60,482 bases of DNA from a virus: positions 1 to 60,482 of the IMG/VR virus record IMGVR_UViG_3300042401_001867, one strand, 5' to 3'. The notes under the pieces were generated by a model. That model did no database searches, was not told where the DNA came from, and saw nothing but the letters and a program-made list of their open reading frames with translations. Numbering within the stretch: position 1 is the stretch's first letter; the number at the start of each line of letters is the position of its first letter. Shown here one piece after another: positions 15,104-23,553 of the stretch. The translations under genes were made by a program, and so were the position numbers.

Positions 15104-16936
15104 TTATTGGTCAGTCTTCATGTACTCAATGACTTCAAACGGAAATCTTTTACCACGCTTGATTTTGAGGGGCCATTGACGCTGGTCTCTGGCTCCTCTG
15201 AAGTGTCTGACGTCGTACACGTAAGGCTCATTTGCCGTTGGGTCTGGTTGAAGAGAAATACCGAATTCGGGCCATCTTGACCATACTGCAGAACCGAATG
15301 GTCTCAATTCCCTTGTCGTGATGGTGGTACCCAATGGGGCGTGATGTTCAAGCCACAGAGCACAGCCATACACGGTCCTGATTGTGTCTAGATATTTTGC
15401 CACTTCAACAGCGATTGCCTCGGAGGTTCTACCACCAGGGTCGACGAATGATTTGTAAAGTGGGCCCATTACCAGGATTTCTGGTCTAACTCTTTCTATT
15501 GCTTCTTCAAGAATTAATCTGTCTTCTGGTTTGAGTAAATCCATTCCAGATGGCTTTGTCAAAACCTCGCCATATATTCGTGCAACATGTCCCTGTTTCA
15601 TCGCCTGAATAACTATTGCGGATGATGCTCTTCGTATGATTCTCTCTGGGTTTTCCAAGTCAACAGTCAATGTTCGCACAGGCTTCATCTGACCATATGT
15701 GAATGGATGAACTCCTGCTGCTGCACACAGTGCAACCTGCCTCGCAAGCATGGTTTTACCGACGCCTTCGGCAGCAACAACGATTACTCGCTCTCCACGT
15801 TCCAGTAGACCAGGAATAACCCAGTCGTAAGAATCGTCAACTTGCTCAGATATAAAGTCATTCCACTGTACGAGACGACCAGGGTCGGTTAGTTGGTTTG
15901 TCGTTGTGGTCGCTGAAAGAATCATTGACATCTTTGAAACCATTTGGCCCGCACTGAGGTCTTCTCGCCCGAACAGGTCTTGGATTTTTATCAACGCAGA
16001 ATCAAATACCGATTCTTTCTTTTCCTCTACTGGAGTGTTATCTTCTTCAAATTCTTTTTCAATATTTTCAGATTGTTCTTGCTCGGATGCTCCGTGATAG
16101 GTGAATTCATTGAGTTCATCAAACGTGCCACCGGAAGAAAGGTGGTCAGTAATGTCTTTGTTGTTAGGACAAACCCACGCCTGCGCGTCGCATCCAGCAT
16201 CGGTTAGCGTCTTCAACAATCTAGATGCGTGTTCCATTCCTGGTGTGTCATTATCAGCAATAATGTCGACTGTCGCGCCCGCTAGTGCTTCTGTGTGGAT
16301 ATCAAGCCAATGACCAGCTCCACCCGGCATCGTCGTCGCCACATAACCAAGAGCAGTGAGTGTGTCAACATCTTTTTCACCCTCAACAACCCAAATTGGC
16401 TTCCCAGAATCTCTGGCAGCAAGAACAGATGGAAGATTATAGAGAATTTTTGGGACATCAGAAAGAGAGTATGACCACTCTCCGTTTTCCAATGGCTTAC
16501 GCTGTCTGAATGTTTTTACTCCGTCCTGATTTGTGTATCTTACTTTTTGGAAAAGTAGCTCTCCGGATTCATCCATGTAGTCGTAGGAACAAACAAAAGT
16601 AAGTCGCTCTTTAGTAATTAACTTTTTAACATCTTGATTGATGGAAGTATTTTTTTCTTTTTTTACTAATGGCTTTTCATAAATTGTGCTTGTTCCATTT
16701 TGGGGCATTATGTCGGAAATAGCCAAACCAACAGATGCACATATCTCGGAGGCATCGCATCCATTGCCTCTATGACAATGCACCAAAACCCGTCCATCGG
16801 TGCCTTCGCTTACTGAAAGTGAGGGATTACTATCGTCGTTTCTGCAAGGACAACGAGCCATGAAGTTTCCGCCACTTTGGCGAACACCATCAAGCCTATC
16901 TAGAAAATTTTGTACTATCGGCCCAGGGGTTGTCAC
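15104..16936 (-). CDS. DNA primase-helicase (zinc finger, TOPRIM, RepA-like ATPase)
   Basis: 610 aa. An N-terminal zinc site (C29, C31, H53/C54, C60) is followed by a TOPRIM domain (about 175-270) with WVVEGEKDVDTLTALGY and DIIADNDTPGMEHA supplying the acidic metal ligands. The C-terminal part (about 360-600) is a RecA-fold RepA-type ATPase: P-loop AAEGVGKTMLARQ at about 388-400 and LTVDLENP and EILVMGPLYK downstream. It would synthesise primers and unwind DNA at the fork. It overlaps the WhiB gene by 4 bases, and lies upstream of the HTH gene in one operon. Confidence 0.88.
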   Translation of the reverse strand: MTTPGPIVQNFLDRLDGVRQSGGNFMARCPCRNDDSNPSLSVSEGTDGRVLVHCHRGNGCDASEICASVGLAISDIMPQNGTSTIYEKPLVKKEKNTSINQDVKKLITKERLTFVCSYDYMDESGELLFQKVRYTNQDGVKTFRQRKPLENGEWSYSLSDVPKILYNLPSVLAARDSGKPIWVVEGEKDVDTLTALGYVATTMPGGAGHWLDIHTEALAGATVDIIADNDTPGMEHASRLLKTLTDAGCDAQAWVCPNNKDITDHLSSGGTFDELNEFTYHGASEQEQSENIEKEFEEDNTPVEEKKESVFDSALIKIQDLFGREDLSAGQMVSKMSMILSATTTTNQLTDPGRLVQWNDFISEQVDDSYDWVIPGLLERGERVIVVAAEGVGKTMLARQVALCAAAGVHPFTYGQMKPVRTLTVDLENPERIIRRASSAIVIQAMKQGHVARIYGEVLTKPSGMDLLKPEDRLILEEAIERVRPEILVMGPLYKSFVDPGGRTSEAIAVEVAKYLDTIRTVYGCALWLEHHAPLGTTITTRELRPFGSAVWSRWPEFGISLQPDPTANEPYVYDVRHFRGARDQRQWPLKIKRGKRFPFEVIEYMKTDQ

Positions 16937-17322
16937 TGAGTCTCCTCGGAATATTTCTTCATCGCTGCATCCCTGAGTCTAAAATTTCCTTTGTAGGCAA
17001 ACCCATTAGCGTTTCTACGACCTATTCCTGGCAGGAATATTCTTGCCTCACGCGAAAGGAGTATGTCTCTTTCGCTTCTGATTAATGCTCTTTGAGATTC
17101 TGTCTTGCCGCCCCAAATTCCGAGAGGCTCATGGCGAAGAGAGTATTCCAGACAATGCTCTTCAGCAGGACATGAGTTACAAAGTTCAATTGCATCCTTC
17201 ATGTCTTGTTTGTATTTCTCCCACTGCTCTCGCGGCAATCCTTTTTCTATTAGTGGAAACCACTTCGAAACATCTTGACCCTTGCAACTTCCGTCTGCTG
17301 GTGGCGCATCGTAATTCGGCAA
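16933..17322 (-). CDS. WhiB-family iron-sulfur regulator
   Basis: 129 aa. Four cysteines C13, C48, C51 and C57 in the order C-x34-C-x2-C-x5-C and the G-[IV]-W-G-G turn (GIWGG, 68-72) are the complete WhiB signature for a [4Fe-4S] cluster. WhiB proteins bind the host primary sigma factor; phage copies are known to redirect host transcription (e.g. TM4 WhiB). The C-terminal 50 residues are a basic extension. It overlaps the primase gene by ATGA. Confidence 0.92.
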   Translation of the reverse strand: MPNYDAPPADGSCKGQDVSKWFPLIEKGLPREQWEKYKQDMKDAIELCNSCPAEEHCLEYSLRHEPLGIWGGKTESQRALIRSERDILLSREARIFLPGIGRRNANGFAYKGNFRLRDAAMKKYSEETQ

Positions 17323-17334
17323 AGCTTTATCTCC

Positions 17335-17757
17335 TTATGTCGGGTTAGGTTTCGAAAGCCTAGCGATATCCGATGAAGAAAGAAATACCAGAGCGTGTTT
17401 TACTACAAGATTTCCAGATATGTCTGAAGCGACAATATCTATTGCCTCAAGCGGAATTTTGAATCTTGAAGCTATTGCCGCTTTCATTCTGCTTATGTCG
17501 ATTTCTTCTTCAGCAATTTTTTCATTTATATCAACATGGACAGGGAGTGCTCCCGCTGTCAATGCTTTCATTTCCCCGTCTTTTTCTACTGCGCGTAGAC
17601 ACCATGCACAAGCTAATTTTGGGGTCGAAGCAGCGCGCGCACGAACCTCTGTATGTCCACACGCAAGAAGGTGTCTATACTCGACTTTTCCCCAAGCACC
17701 TTCGCGGCTTATGTTCACGACGTCTTGTCGCGGTGCTTTGCGATGTTCGGTTGTCAC
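17335..17757 (-). CDS. hypothetical zinc-ribbon-like protein, 140 aa
   Basis: The N-terminal part reads HLLACGHTEVR, then KLACAWCLRAVE: a CxH and CxxC set that could bind zinc. The C-terminal half is alpha/beta with ASRFKIPLEAIDIVASDI. Starts at 17757 and precedes the WhiB gene by 12 bases. Function unknown. Confidence 0.6.
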   Translation of the reverse strand: MTTEHRKAPRQDVVNISREGAWGKVEYRHLLACGHTEVRARAASTPKLACAWCLRAVEKDGEMKALTAGALPVHVDINEKIAEEEIDISRMKAAIASRFKIPLEAIDIVASDISGNLVVKHALVFLSSSDIARLSKPNPT

Positions 17758-17784
17758 AACCCACCATTATGGTGGACGAAGGAG

Positions 17785-18048
17785 TTACTTCGAGATACCT
17801 TTGAAAAACTTTCGCAACCACTTCTTCAGACCGCGAGCGTCAAGTGATACTTGTGCTGGGATGCTGTCGATTAGTTGTTCAATTTTGTCTGCATGTTCTG
17901 CGACCTGCTTTGCTGCGACTGCCTCAACAAACTCTTCCGCTTTCACGAAAGTGCTTTTTGGTGCGGCCTTCTTTGGTGCAGCTTTTTTTGCTGCTGCCTT
18001 TTTTGCAGGGGCCTTCTTTGTGGTTGTTTTTTTCTTTGCTGTTGCCAT
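17785..18048 (-). CDS. histone H1-like Lys/Ala-rich protein, 87 aa
   Basis: The first 30 residues are a repetitive KKAPAKKAAAKKAAPKK tail, as in bacterial and eukaryotic H1-like proteins, then a short helical domain and a basic RGLKKWLRKFFKGISK end. It probably binds DNA non-specifically, either packaging-related or acting on the host nucleoid. Low-complexity tails of this type evolve fast, so homology to histones need not be implied. Confidence 0.7.
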   Translation of the reverse strand: MATAKKKTTTKKAPAKKAAAKKAAPKKAAPKSTFVKAEEFVEAVAAKQVAEHADKIEQLIDSIPAQVSLDARGLKKWLRKFFKGISK

Positions 18049-18078
18049 GCCGAAGAGACTATCAAATCATTTTGCTTC

Positions 18079-18113
18079 GCGGGGGAACCATCCTCCCCTA
18101 CGGGGTTCGGGTA
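18079..18113. promoter_or_regulatory. G/C-rich hairpin leader between divergent genes
   Basis: GCGGGGGAACCATCCTCCCC can pair as a short stem, and CCCCTACGGGG or CCTAC/GTAGG as alternatives. The element lies between two divergent starts (18048 and 18125) and has no T-tract, so a regulatory leader is more likely than a terminator. Confidence 0.3.
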
Positions 18114-18124
18114 GGACCTAGTCT

Positions 18125-18778
18125 GTGTGGGTGGAAGGTTCTTACGACAATGATTATAGTAAAATTGCCCTTGCTTTAACCGCCGCCCAACTAGCCAAAT
18201 CCACCAGTGTGAAAGAATTCGGGATTGGTGAAGACCTTTCAATAAACTTCTTTGGATGGAAGGATGACAATCTCGTCATTGTTTGCCAGATAAGGCAAGA
18301 CATGATGAAAATAGACCCAGAGCAGCGCTTAGGGCGCTGTGCGGAGCTTTGCAACGTAATAAGGCGTTACTGGGGGGTAACCTCAATAACCATGGTTGCA
18401 GAGGGTTACTGTTCTGCGGATATGACAGAAACGGCGGGGTTATCCCTTTCGGCTGCATTCCTTGATTCTTCCTTGCCAGTAAAAGAGTGCATAACCGTAA
18501 CCAACGTAACACTGGAAGAAAAGGCTGTATCTGATGGTGGGTTTGTAACCACGATAATTGCCGTTCCGTACACATACGAGCTTGGACGTACGGTGAATTG
18601 GTTTGAAACACTTATATATACAAATGGTGGTGGGAAGAACTTTAGGAACTCTAAATACCTGCAATCAATGCGCAGAGCCCTCAAAAACAAGGTTGTCACC
18701 GACCTCCCTGATGAGGCTTACGAGGAGCTGAGGTCCCTGATTAATGTAAATGGTTTTCATATACAGGAATTTTATTAA
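18125..18778 (+). CDS. hypothetical protein, 217 aa
   Basis: Starts with GTG at 18125 (a second GTG at 18131 is also possible). Mixed alpha/beta composition; LSINFFGWKDDNLVIVCQI in the N-terminal half and TIIAVPYTYELGRTVNWFETL later. No domain recognised. First gene of the plus-strand nucleotide-metabolism run; a small Cys-containing protein follows after 17 bases. Confidence 0.65.
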   Translation: MWVEGSYDNDYSKIALALTAAQLAKSTSVKEFGIGEDLSINFFGWKDDNLVIVCQIRQDMMKIDPEQRLGRCAELCNVIRRYWGVTSITMVAEGYCSADMTETAGLSLSAAFLDSSLPVKECITVTNVTLEEKAVSDGGFVTTIIAVPYTYELGRTVNWFETLIYTNGGGKNFRNSKYLQSMRRALKNKVVTDLPDEAYEELRSLINVNGFHIQEFY

Positions 18779-18795
18779 ACTATAATGTATTGGAC

Positions 18796-19134
18796 ATGCC
18801 ATTTTACGACAACACATACGATGACTCATACGGCAGAGAACAACGTCTATTCGACGATGTAACTATACTTCCGGCAGACAGAAAGCCATGTCTTGTCTGC
18901 GGTCACCCGACTGGGGATTGTGCTGGGGATAAAGCATCTCAAACGAAGATAGCTGGATTCGGAGTATTTGAATCGCTGAAGGCTATTCAAACTTTTTTGG
19001 TTGAAGAAGATGTTTACGAGGAGAGACAAATAACACCTTTCCTAAAAACAAAAGTATTGCTGTACAAACAGGGCAAGCAGATACCATATCTCGAAGCAGA
19101 AAGACTCGGCCTAACCAAAAGCCAAAAAGAATAA
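18796..19134 (+). CDS. conserved actinophage-type protein with CxxCGHPTGDC motif, 112 aa
   Basis: Starts at ATG 18796; an upstream TTG at 18790 is in frame. The block PCLVCGHPTGDCAG (C-x2-C-x5-C) suggests a metal site; I recall it in small proteins of actinobacterial phages of unknown role. The rest is helical with a basic end. It directly precedes the reductase gene (88-base gap with no gene). Confidence 0.6.
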   Translation: MPFYDNTYDDSYGREQRLFDDVTILPADRKPCLVCGHPTGDCAGDKASQTKIAGFGVFESLKAIQTFLVEEDVYEERQITPFLKTKVLLYKQGKQIPYLEAERLGLTKSQKE

Positions 19135-19222
19135 AAAGTTAATACGACTTTAGACCCTTTCAGTATTCTCTGCTAAGTTAAAATCGATACCTACTCAAAC
19201 CACTATCAAAATAGGAAAAATC

Positions 19223-21148
19223 ATGACGTCGCTTGACCAAACATTCGTGGATTCGTATTCCCTAAAACAGGCTCCCTGGGGCTTTAACGGTATGGGGGAG
19301 ATAGTTTTTCTTCGCACCTACAGCCGTAAAAAAGATAACGGAAACAACGAAACTTGGCCAGAAACTCTTCAGCGTGTAATCAACGGCGCGATGGAAGTTG
19401 GTGTTGAGTACACCAAGGAAGAGGCAGAGGCACTTTTCGACCATTGTTTTAACCTTCGTTGCTCTTTTTCGGGTCGTTCTCTTTGGCAACTCGGAACACC
19501 ACTTGTTCAGAAGCTAAATGCAACTTCATTAAACAATTGTTACTTCACCAACATCGAAAAGATTGAAGACTTCGAGTTGTTGTTCGAATACCTAATGCTC
19601 GGTGGTGGTGTTGGTTTCTCTGTAGAGCGCTCCAAGATTCACGATTTGCCAAAGGTGAAACTAGGCGTAACGATTACGCACGAACGTAGTAACGATGCAG
19701 ACATTATTGTCCCCGACTCACGTCAGGGTTGGAAGCGACTTCTTCATGCAGTATTGAAGTCGTACTTTGATACCGGAAAGTCTTTTTCGTACTCAACGGT
19801 TCTTATTCGCGAGTATGGTGCACCGTTGAAAACATTCGGTGGTACCGCATCTGGCCCTGGGGCTCTCATCGATGGAATCGCAGACATTGCGAAAGTAATG
19901 CAGAATCGCGAGGGCAAGAAGCTCCGTTCGATAGACGTGCTTGACATTTGCAACATTATTGGTCGTATTGTCGTCTCTGGTTCATCGCGACGTTCGGCAC
20001 AGATTGCGATGGGTGACCCAGATGACGTTCTTTTCCTTCGTGCCAAAAATTGGGCATCTGGGAACATCCCAGCATGGAGAGCAAACTCAAACAACTCCAT
20101 TTACGCCGACCACTACGACGAAATCATGACCGAACTCTGGAAAGGCTACGACGGAACAGGTGAACCTTATGGCTTGTTGAATCGTCGACTTGCTCGCAAG
20201 TTCGGAAGGCTCGGTGAGGCTAAGGCCGATAACTCAATTGAAGGCTTCAACCCATGCGCGGAAATAGCACTAGCCGACGGAGAGTCGTGCAACTTGGCAA
20301 CCATATTCTTGCCAAACGTTGAGTCGCTTGAGCAATTTAAAGAAATCTCCCGTTTGCTTTATAAGACACAAAAACAAATAACTCGCATGGCTTATCCGTA
20401 CGAGAAGACAACGAACATCGTCAGCAAGAACGCACGACTAGGACAATCAGTAACTGGAATCCTCCAGTGTTCAGAAGAGCAGGTTTCTTGGCTGTCACCT
20501 GCATATGAGTACTTGCAGGAATTTGACAAGCATTACTCCGCTGAGCGTGGATGGCCGGAATCGGTTCGCTTAACCACGGTCCAGCCTTCTGGAACGCTTT
20601 CGCTCCTTCCTGGCGTGACTCCTGGAATCCACCCTGCATTTGCTCCTTTCTACGTCAGACGGGTTCGCTTTGGCTCTTCAGACCCCCTTGTGGACGCTTG
20701 TCGCAAGCGTGGATACAAAATCCAGTGGGACATAGGCATTGACGGCAGAGAGGACCACACGCGTTATGTGGTGGACTTCCCATGCATGTCACCGGAGGGC
20801 TCAATTCTTGCTTCAGCAATGACTGCGGTAGAGCAGCTTGAGTGGGTCAAGAAGATGCAGACCGAGTGGGCAGATAATGCTGTTTCCGTGACTGTCTATT
20901 ACCGAAAAGAGGAACTCGGAGAAATTCAGGAGTGGCTCTCAAAGAACTACGACAAGAGCGTTAAGTCGGTTTCATTCTTGTTGCATGTTGACCATAACTT
21001 CTCCTTGCCTCCATACGAGGAAATCACTAAAGAGGAGTACAACAAGATGCTCGCCAAGGTTGATTTTTCAACTCCGTTGCAAGACGTTGCTTTTATGGGA
21101 GATTTGGACCTCGACAATTGCGCAACGGGTGCCTGTCCGATAAAGTAG
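19223..21148 (+). CDS. nrdJ: adenosylcobalamin-dependent class II ribonucleotide reductase
   Basis: 641 aa, monomeric RTPR type. It reduces ribonucleotides (triphosphates in the Lactobacillus enzyme) to deoxyribonucleotides using a cobalamin-derived thiyl radical. All five catalytic cysteines align in spacing with the L. leichmannii enzyme: C106 and C356 (redox pair, C119/C419), C345 (thiyl, C408) with E347 (E410), and the tail pair C633/C638 in CATGACPIK (C731/C736). The block VQPSGTLSLLPGVTPGIHPA is also typical. Ribosome site AGGAAAAATC precedes ATG 19223. With thyX 1.3 kb downstream it supplies deoxynucleotides to phage replication; cobalamin must come from the host or surroundings. Confidence 0.95.
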   Translation: MTSLDQTFVDSYSLKQAPWGFNGMGEIVFLRTYSRKKDNGNNETWPETLQRVINGAMEVGVEYTKEEAEALFDHCFNLRCSFSGRSLWQLGTPLVQKLNATSLNNCYFTNIEKIEDFELLFEYLMLGGGVGFSVERSKIHDLPKVKLGVTITHERSNDADIIVPDSRQGWKRLLHAVLKSYFDTGKSFSYSTVLIREYGAPLKTFGGTASGPGALIDGIADIAKVMQNREGKKLRSIDVLDICNIIGRIVVSGSSRRSAQIAMGDPDDVLFLRAKNWASGNIPAWRANSNNSIYADHYDEIMTELWKGYDGTGEPYGLLNRRLARKFGRLGEAKADNSIEGFNPCAEIALADGESCNLATIFLPNVESLEQFKEISRLLYKTQKQITRMAYPYEKTTNIVSKNARLGQSVTGILQCSEEQVSWLSPAYEYLQEFDKHYSAERGWPESVRLTTVQPSGTLSLLPGVTPGIHPAFAPFYVRRVRFGSSDPLVDACRKRGYKIQWDIGIDGREDHTRYVVDFPCMSPEGSILASAMTAVEQLEWVKKMQTEWADNAVSVTVYYRKEELGEIQEWLSKNYDKSVKSVSFLLHVDHNFSLPPYEEITKEEYNKMLAKVDFSTPLQDVAFMGDLDLDNCATGACPIK

Positions 21149-21152
21149 AGGC

Positions 21153-21647
21153 ATGGCAGGAAGAAAACCAATTCCAGAAGAAGAACGCTTTTGGGAAAAG
21201 GTAGATAAATCTGGACGTAATCCAGATAAACCAGATTGTTGGGAATGGACTGCGAACACAGTAAAAACATATGGCATGTTTTCGTGCAAACGAAATGGAA
21301 TAAGCGGAAACATTCAGACGCATAAATATATTTGGGAAAAACTAAACGGTCCTGTTCCGGAAGGGCTTGAAGTTTGTCACCTATGCAACAACCCACCATG
21401 CGTACGTCCAGACCATTTAGAGGTTGGTACTCGTTCTCACAACCAGCGTTATTCTGTATTGCATGGAAACCATAAGGAAAGCAGAAAAACCCACTGCAAA
21501 CACGGCCATCTTTACGACGAAGGAAATACCTATTGGAAAATCAGCGAACACACCGGCTTTAAAACGCGTGATTGCAAGACATGTCATAAAAGGTGGAATC
21601 AAGAGCGCAGTGAGCGCAGGCGGAAGCAAAAGAAAGAAGAGAAATGA
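21153..21647 (+). CDS. HNH homing-type endonuclease (copy 1)
   Basis: 164 aa. The HNH core reads VCHLCNNPPCVRPDHLEVGT, preceded by FWEKVDKSG and DCWEWTA, and followed by a Cys/His-rich region (CKHGHLYDEGN, CKTCHKRW) that adds zinc binding. It starts only 4 bases after nrdJ and overlaps copy 2 by 4 bases. Free-standing HNH genes next to nrd genes are typical mobile endonucleases, here possibly linked to the nrdJ locus. Confidence 0.85.
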   Translation: MAGRKPIPEEERFWEKVDKSGRNPDKPDCWEWTANTVKTYGMFSCKRNGISGNIQTHKYIWEKLNGPVPEGLEVCHLCNNPPCVRPDHLEVGTRSHNQRYSVLHGNHKESRKTHCKHGHLYDEGNTYWKISEHTGFKTRDCKTCHKRWNQERSERRRKQKKEEK

Positions 21648-22177
21648 CCAAGAGCATGCCACTCATTGAAAGATTTTTCCAGAAGGTTGATAAGTCTGGT
21701 AACGATAAATTTCCAGATTGCTGGATTTGGAAAGGTGGAAGGACTAGCAAAAATTACGGTTCTTTCAAGTATTACCAAGACAAGTCGGCGATTGGGTCAC
21801 ATGTATCAAGTTATCTTTTTCATGTAGGAGAAGTTCCAAAAGGCATGCTTGTCCGTCATCGTTGTGATAACCCACCCTGTGTGAATCCAGAACATCTACT
21901 TCTTGGGACTAACTCCGACAATATGAAAGACATGTATGCAAGAGGAAGAAATGGCCCTTCGACAAAAAAGCGCACTCATTGTTTTAAGGGTCATTTATTT
22001 GAAGAATTTGGCGTGTATGAGCGAAAGAAAAAAAATGGCAGGACCGACCGAATTTGCAGGGAGTGTCAACGTAATAAAGCTCTCCAGAAACGACATAGTC
22101 CAGAAACAAGAGAAGCGCTCCTAAAGTATCAGCGCGAGTATCAAAGAGCGCGTTATGTTAAGAAGAATAAAATCTAG
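21644..22177 (+). CDS. HNH homing-type endonuclease (copy 2)
   Basis: 177 aa. Same layout as copy 1: FFQKVDKSG, DCWIWKGG, the core VRHRCDNPPCVNPEHLLLGT and the C-terminal CFKGHLFEE and CRECQRNKA. The two differ greatly in the remainder, so this is either an old duplication or two independent arrivals. Starts at ATG 21644 overlapping copy 1 (ATGA). Its stop codon shares a base with the following tRNA-Arg. Confidence 0.85.
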   Translation: MTKSMPLIERFFQKVDKSGNDKFPDCWIWKGGRTSKNYGSFKYYQDKSAIGSHVSSYLFHVGEVPKGMLVRHRCDNPPCVNPEHLLLGTNSDNMKDMYARGRNGPSTKKRTHCFKGHLFEEFGVYERKKKNGRTDRICRECQRNKALQKRHSPETREALLKYQREYQRARYVKKNKI

Positions 22178-22248
22178 CCCCATTAGCTTAATGGATAAAG
22201 TGGATGCCTTCTAAGCATCTGATGGGAGTTCGATTCTCTCATGGGGCG
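22177..22248 (+). tRNA. tRNA-Arg (UCU)
   Basis: Acceptor GCCCCAT/ATGGGGC, D arm GCTT/AAGT (with one G-U), anticodon arm GATGC-CTTCTAA-GCATC with anticodon UCU, T arm GGGAG-TTCGATT-CTCTC, discriminator G. Reads AGA. No CCA encoded. Confidence 0.93.
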
Positions 22249-22250
22249 CT

Positions 22251-22460
22251 ATGAAACATATAATTCACGTTCATCAACAAAAAATCAAAAAGGGTCTTGA
22301 CGCAATAATAGATAGAACCTATAAGGGGTCAAAACATAGTCGAGGCTTGACTATACTTTGTCCAAGTTGTGGATGCGATGCAGCAAAAATAGTTCAATCT
22401 CAAAAACCTGACAAGTGTGGGGCCAGGGTTTGGATTGAGGCAGAAAGCGTCAGTGAATAA
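22251..22460 (+). CDS. small conserved protein with CGARVWIE motif, 69 aa
   Basis: Begins MKHIIHVHQQKIKKG just after the tRNA-Arg, contains a CPSCGC cluster, and ends KCGARVWIEAESV. I recall short actinophage proteins with a similar start and C-G-A-R-V-W-I-E end; their function is unknown. It ends 19 bases before thyX. Confidence 0.65.
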   Translation: MKHIIHVHQQKIKKGLDAIIDRTYKGSKHSRGLTILCPSCGCDAAKIVQSQKPDKCGARVWIEAESVSE

Positions 22461-22479
22461 ACAACACGGAGAAGGGGCT

Positions 22480-23151
22480 ATGGAAGCACAAAGTTTTGGT
22501 TTTGTTCGTCTCGACTCATGTATGGCTGATGATATTTCGGTCGTCAATTCGGCTCGGGTTTCATTTGCTAGGTCGCAGCAAGAGATGGATGAATCCGCAA
22601 TAGGATTAATCAACTTTCTCATGCGCGAGAAGCATGGGACTCCTTTTGAGCACAATGCATTTCGGTTTCATGTTAAGTGTCCGGTTTTTGTTGCTAGAGA
22701 GTGGTTCCGGCACAGGATTGGCTCGTTTAATGAATTTTCAGCAAGATACAGCGAGGTACAGGAAGACTTTTTTGTCCCATACCAAAACGATGTTAGGTCG
22801 CAGGTTGGCAAACCGGGGTCATACGAGTTCCTTCCGGTCGGTGAAGACGTTGCCGACCAGGCGATAGAAATAATCAATCAAGCAAATAGCAGCGCGTACG
22901 AGTCATATAGAAAACTTATAGATATTGGCGTTGCAAAAGAACTATCAAGAACTGTTCTCCCGGTTGGTATGTACACACAGTTCTATTGGACGGCAAACGC
23001 TCGCTCTTTGATGAATTTTCTTTCGTTGCGGTTGTCTAAAACAGCGCAACTTGACATCAGGGGGTACGCAAAGTCCGTAGAGGCTATTTTTGCAGAAAAA
23101 ATGCCTGTTACGCATAAAGCCTGGGTTGAGAATGGGATGAATTGCCCTTAG
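22480..23151 (+). CDS. thyX: FAD-dependent thymidylate synthase ThyX
   Basis: 223 aa from ATG 22480 (after GGAGAAGG). The signature RHRIGSFNEFSARYS (residues 77-91) is the ThyX motif RHRxxSxNExSxRYS. It makes dTMP from dUMP using methylene-tetrahydrofolate and reduced FAD. Length and the C-terminal block FLSLRLSKTAQLDIRGYAK agree with the family. ThyX is common in actinobacteria and their phages. Acts with nrdJ. Confidence 0.96.
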   Translation: MEAQSFGFVRLDSCMADDISVVNSARVSFARSQQEMDESAIGLINFLMREKHGTPFEHNAFRFHVKCPVFVAREWFRHRIGSFNEFSARYSEVQEDFFVPYQNDVRSQVGKPGSYEFLPVGEDVADQAIEIINQANSSAYESYRKLIDIGVAKELSRTVLPVGMYTQFYWTANARSLMNFLSLRLSKTAQLDIRGYAKSVEAIFAEKMPVTHKAWVENGMNCP

Positions 23152-23175
23152 GCGTCATTTAAATTTATCGCAATT

Positions 23176-23267
23176 GTAAGTCCTGGTAATAAGACTTACT
23201 ATTGCTATGATGCATTATGAGGGAGCATCCATCTAGGTGGTGCTGAAACTGACTCTGTCTACCCTCA
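23176..23267 (+). other. two structured elements before the tRNA cluster
   Basis: GTAAGTC (23176-23182) pairs with GACTTAC (23193-23199), a 7-bp stem with a 10-base loop and no long T-tract. Then TGAGGG (23218-23223) can pair with CCCTCA (23262-23267), enclosing AGCA/TGCT. The second may be a small structured RNA or a remnant of another tRNA. No coding frame is evident in this gap. Confidence 0.3.
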
Positions 23268-23270
23268 CTC

Positions 23271-23343
23271 TGGCGAGTAGCTCAGTTGGCAGAGCAGCGG
23301 ACTGTTAATCCGCTTGTCGTAGGTTCGAGCCCTACCTCGCCAG
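23271..23343 (+). tRNA. tRNA-Asn (GUU)
   Basis: Acceptor TGGCGAG/CTCGCCA, D arm GCTC/GAGC, anticodon arm GCGGA-CTGTTAA-TCCGC (GUU), T arm GTAGG-TTCGAGC-CCTAC, discriminator G. All arms are canonical. Confidence 0.95.
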
Positions 23344-23365
23344 CAACTAGTATTGGCTAAACCAC

Positions 23366-23455
23366 GGAATGGTGGCAGAGAGGCTTATTGCACCTGTCTT
23401 GAAAACAGGAGTCCGTTTGCGCGGACCGGGGGTTCAAATCCCTCCCATTCCTCCA
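23366..23455 (+). tRNA. tRNA-Ser (UGA), CCA encoded
   Basis: Acceptor GGAATGG/CCATTCC, anticodon arm CCTGT-CTTGAAA-ACAGG (UGA), a long variable arm GTCCG-TTTGCG-CGGAC as in Ser tRNAs, and T arm with GGTTCAAATC. Discriminator T followed by CCA. Reads UCA. Confidence 0.9.
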
Positions 23456-23473
23456 TGTATGTTATTGTTTTGG

Positions 23474-23551
23474 GCACGCAATAGCATCAGCGGTAGAGCA
23501 CTCACACTATCTAGTGGGAGGTTCCTGGGTTCGAGCCCCAGGCTGCGTGTC
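23474..23551 (+). tRNA. degenerate tRNA-like gene, isotype undetermined
   Basis: Acceptor GCACGCA pairs TGCGTGT, D region resembles GCATCAGCGGTAGAGC, and the T arm CTGGG-TTCGAGC-CCCAG is good. The anticodon stem CTCAC/GTGGG encloses eight bases, ACTATCTA, so no standard anticodon can be assigned, and an extra base sits beside the T arm. It is either a decayed tRNA or one with an expanded anticodon loop. Confidence 0.5.
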
Positions 23552-23553
23552 TA

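Noticed and set aside
19140-19149. TAATACGACT, identical to the first ten bases of the T7 promoter
   Set aside because: The following bases (TTAGACC) do not match the T7 initiation region and no T7-type RNA polymerase gene is in the window; it is a chance match.
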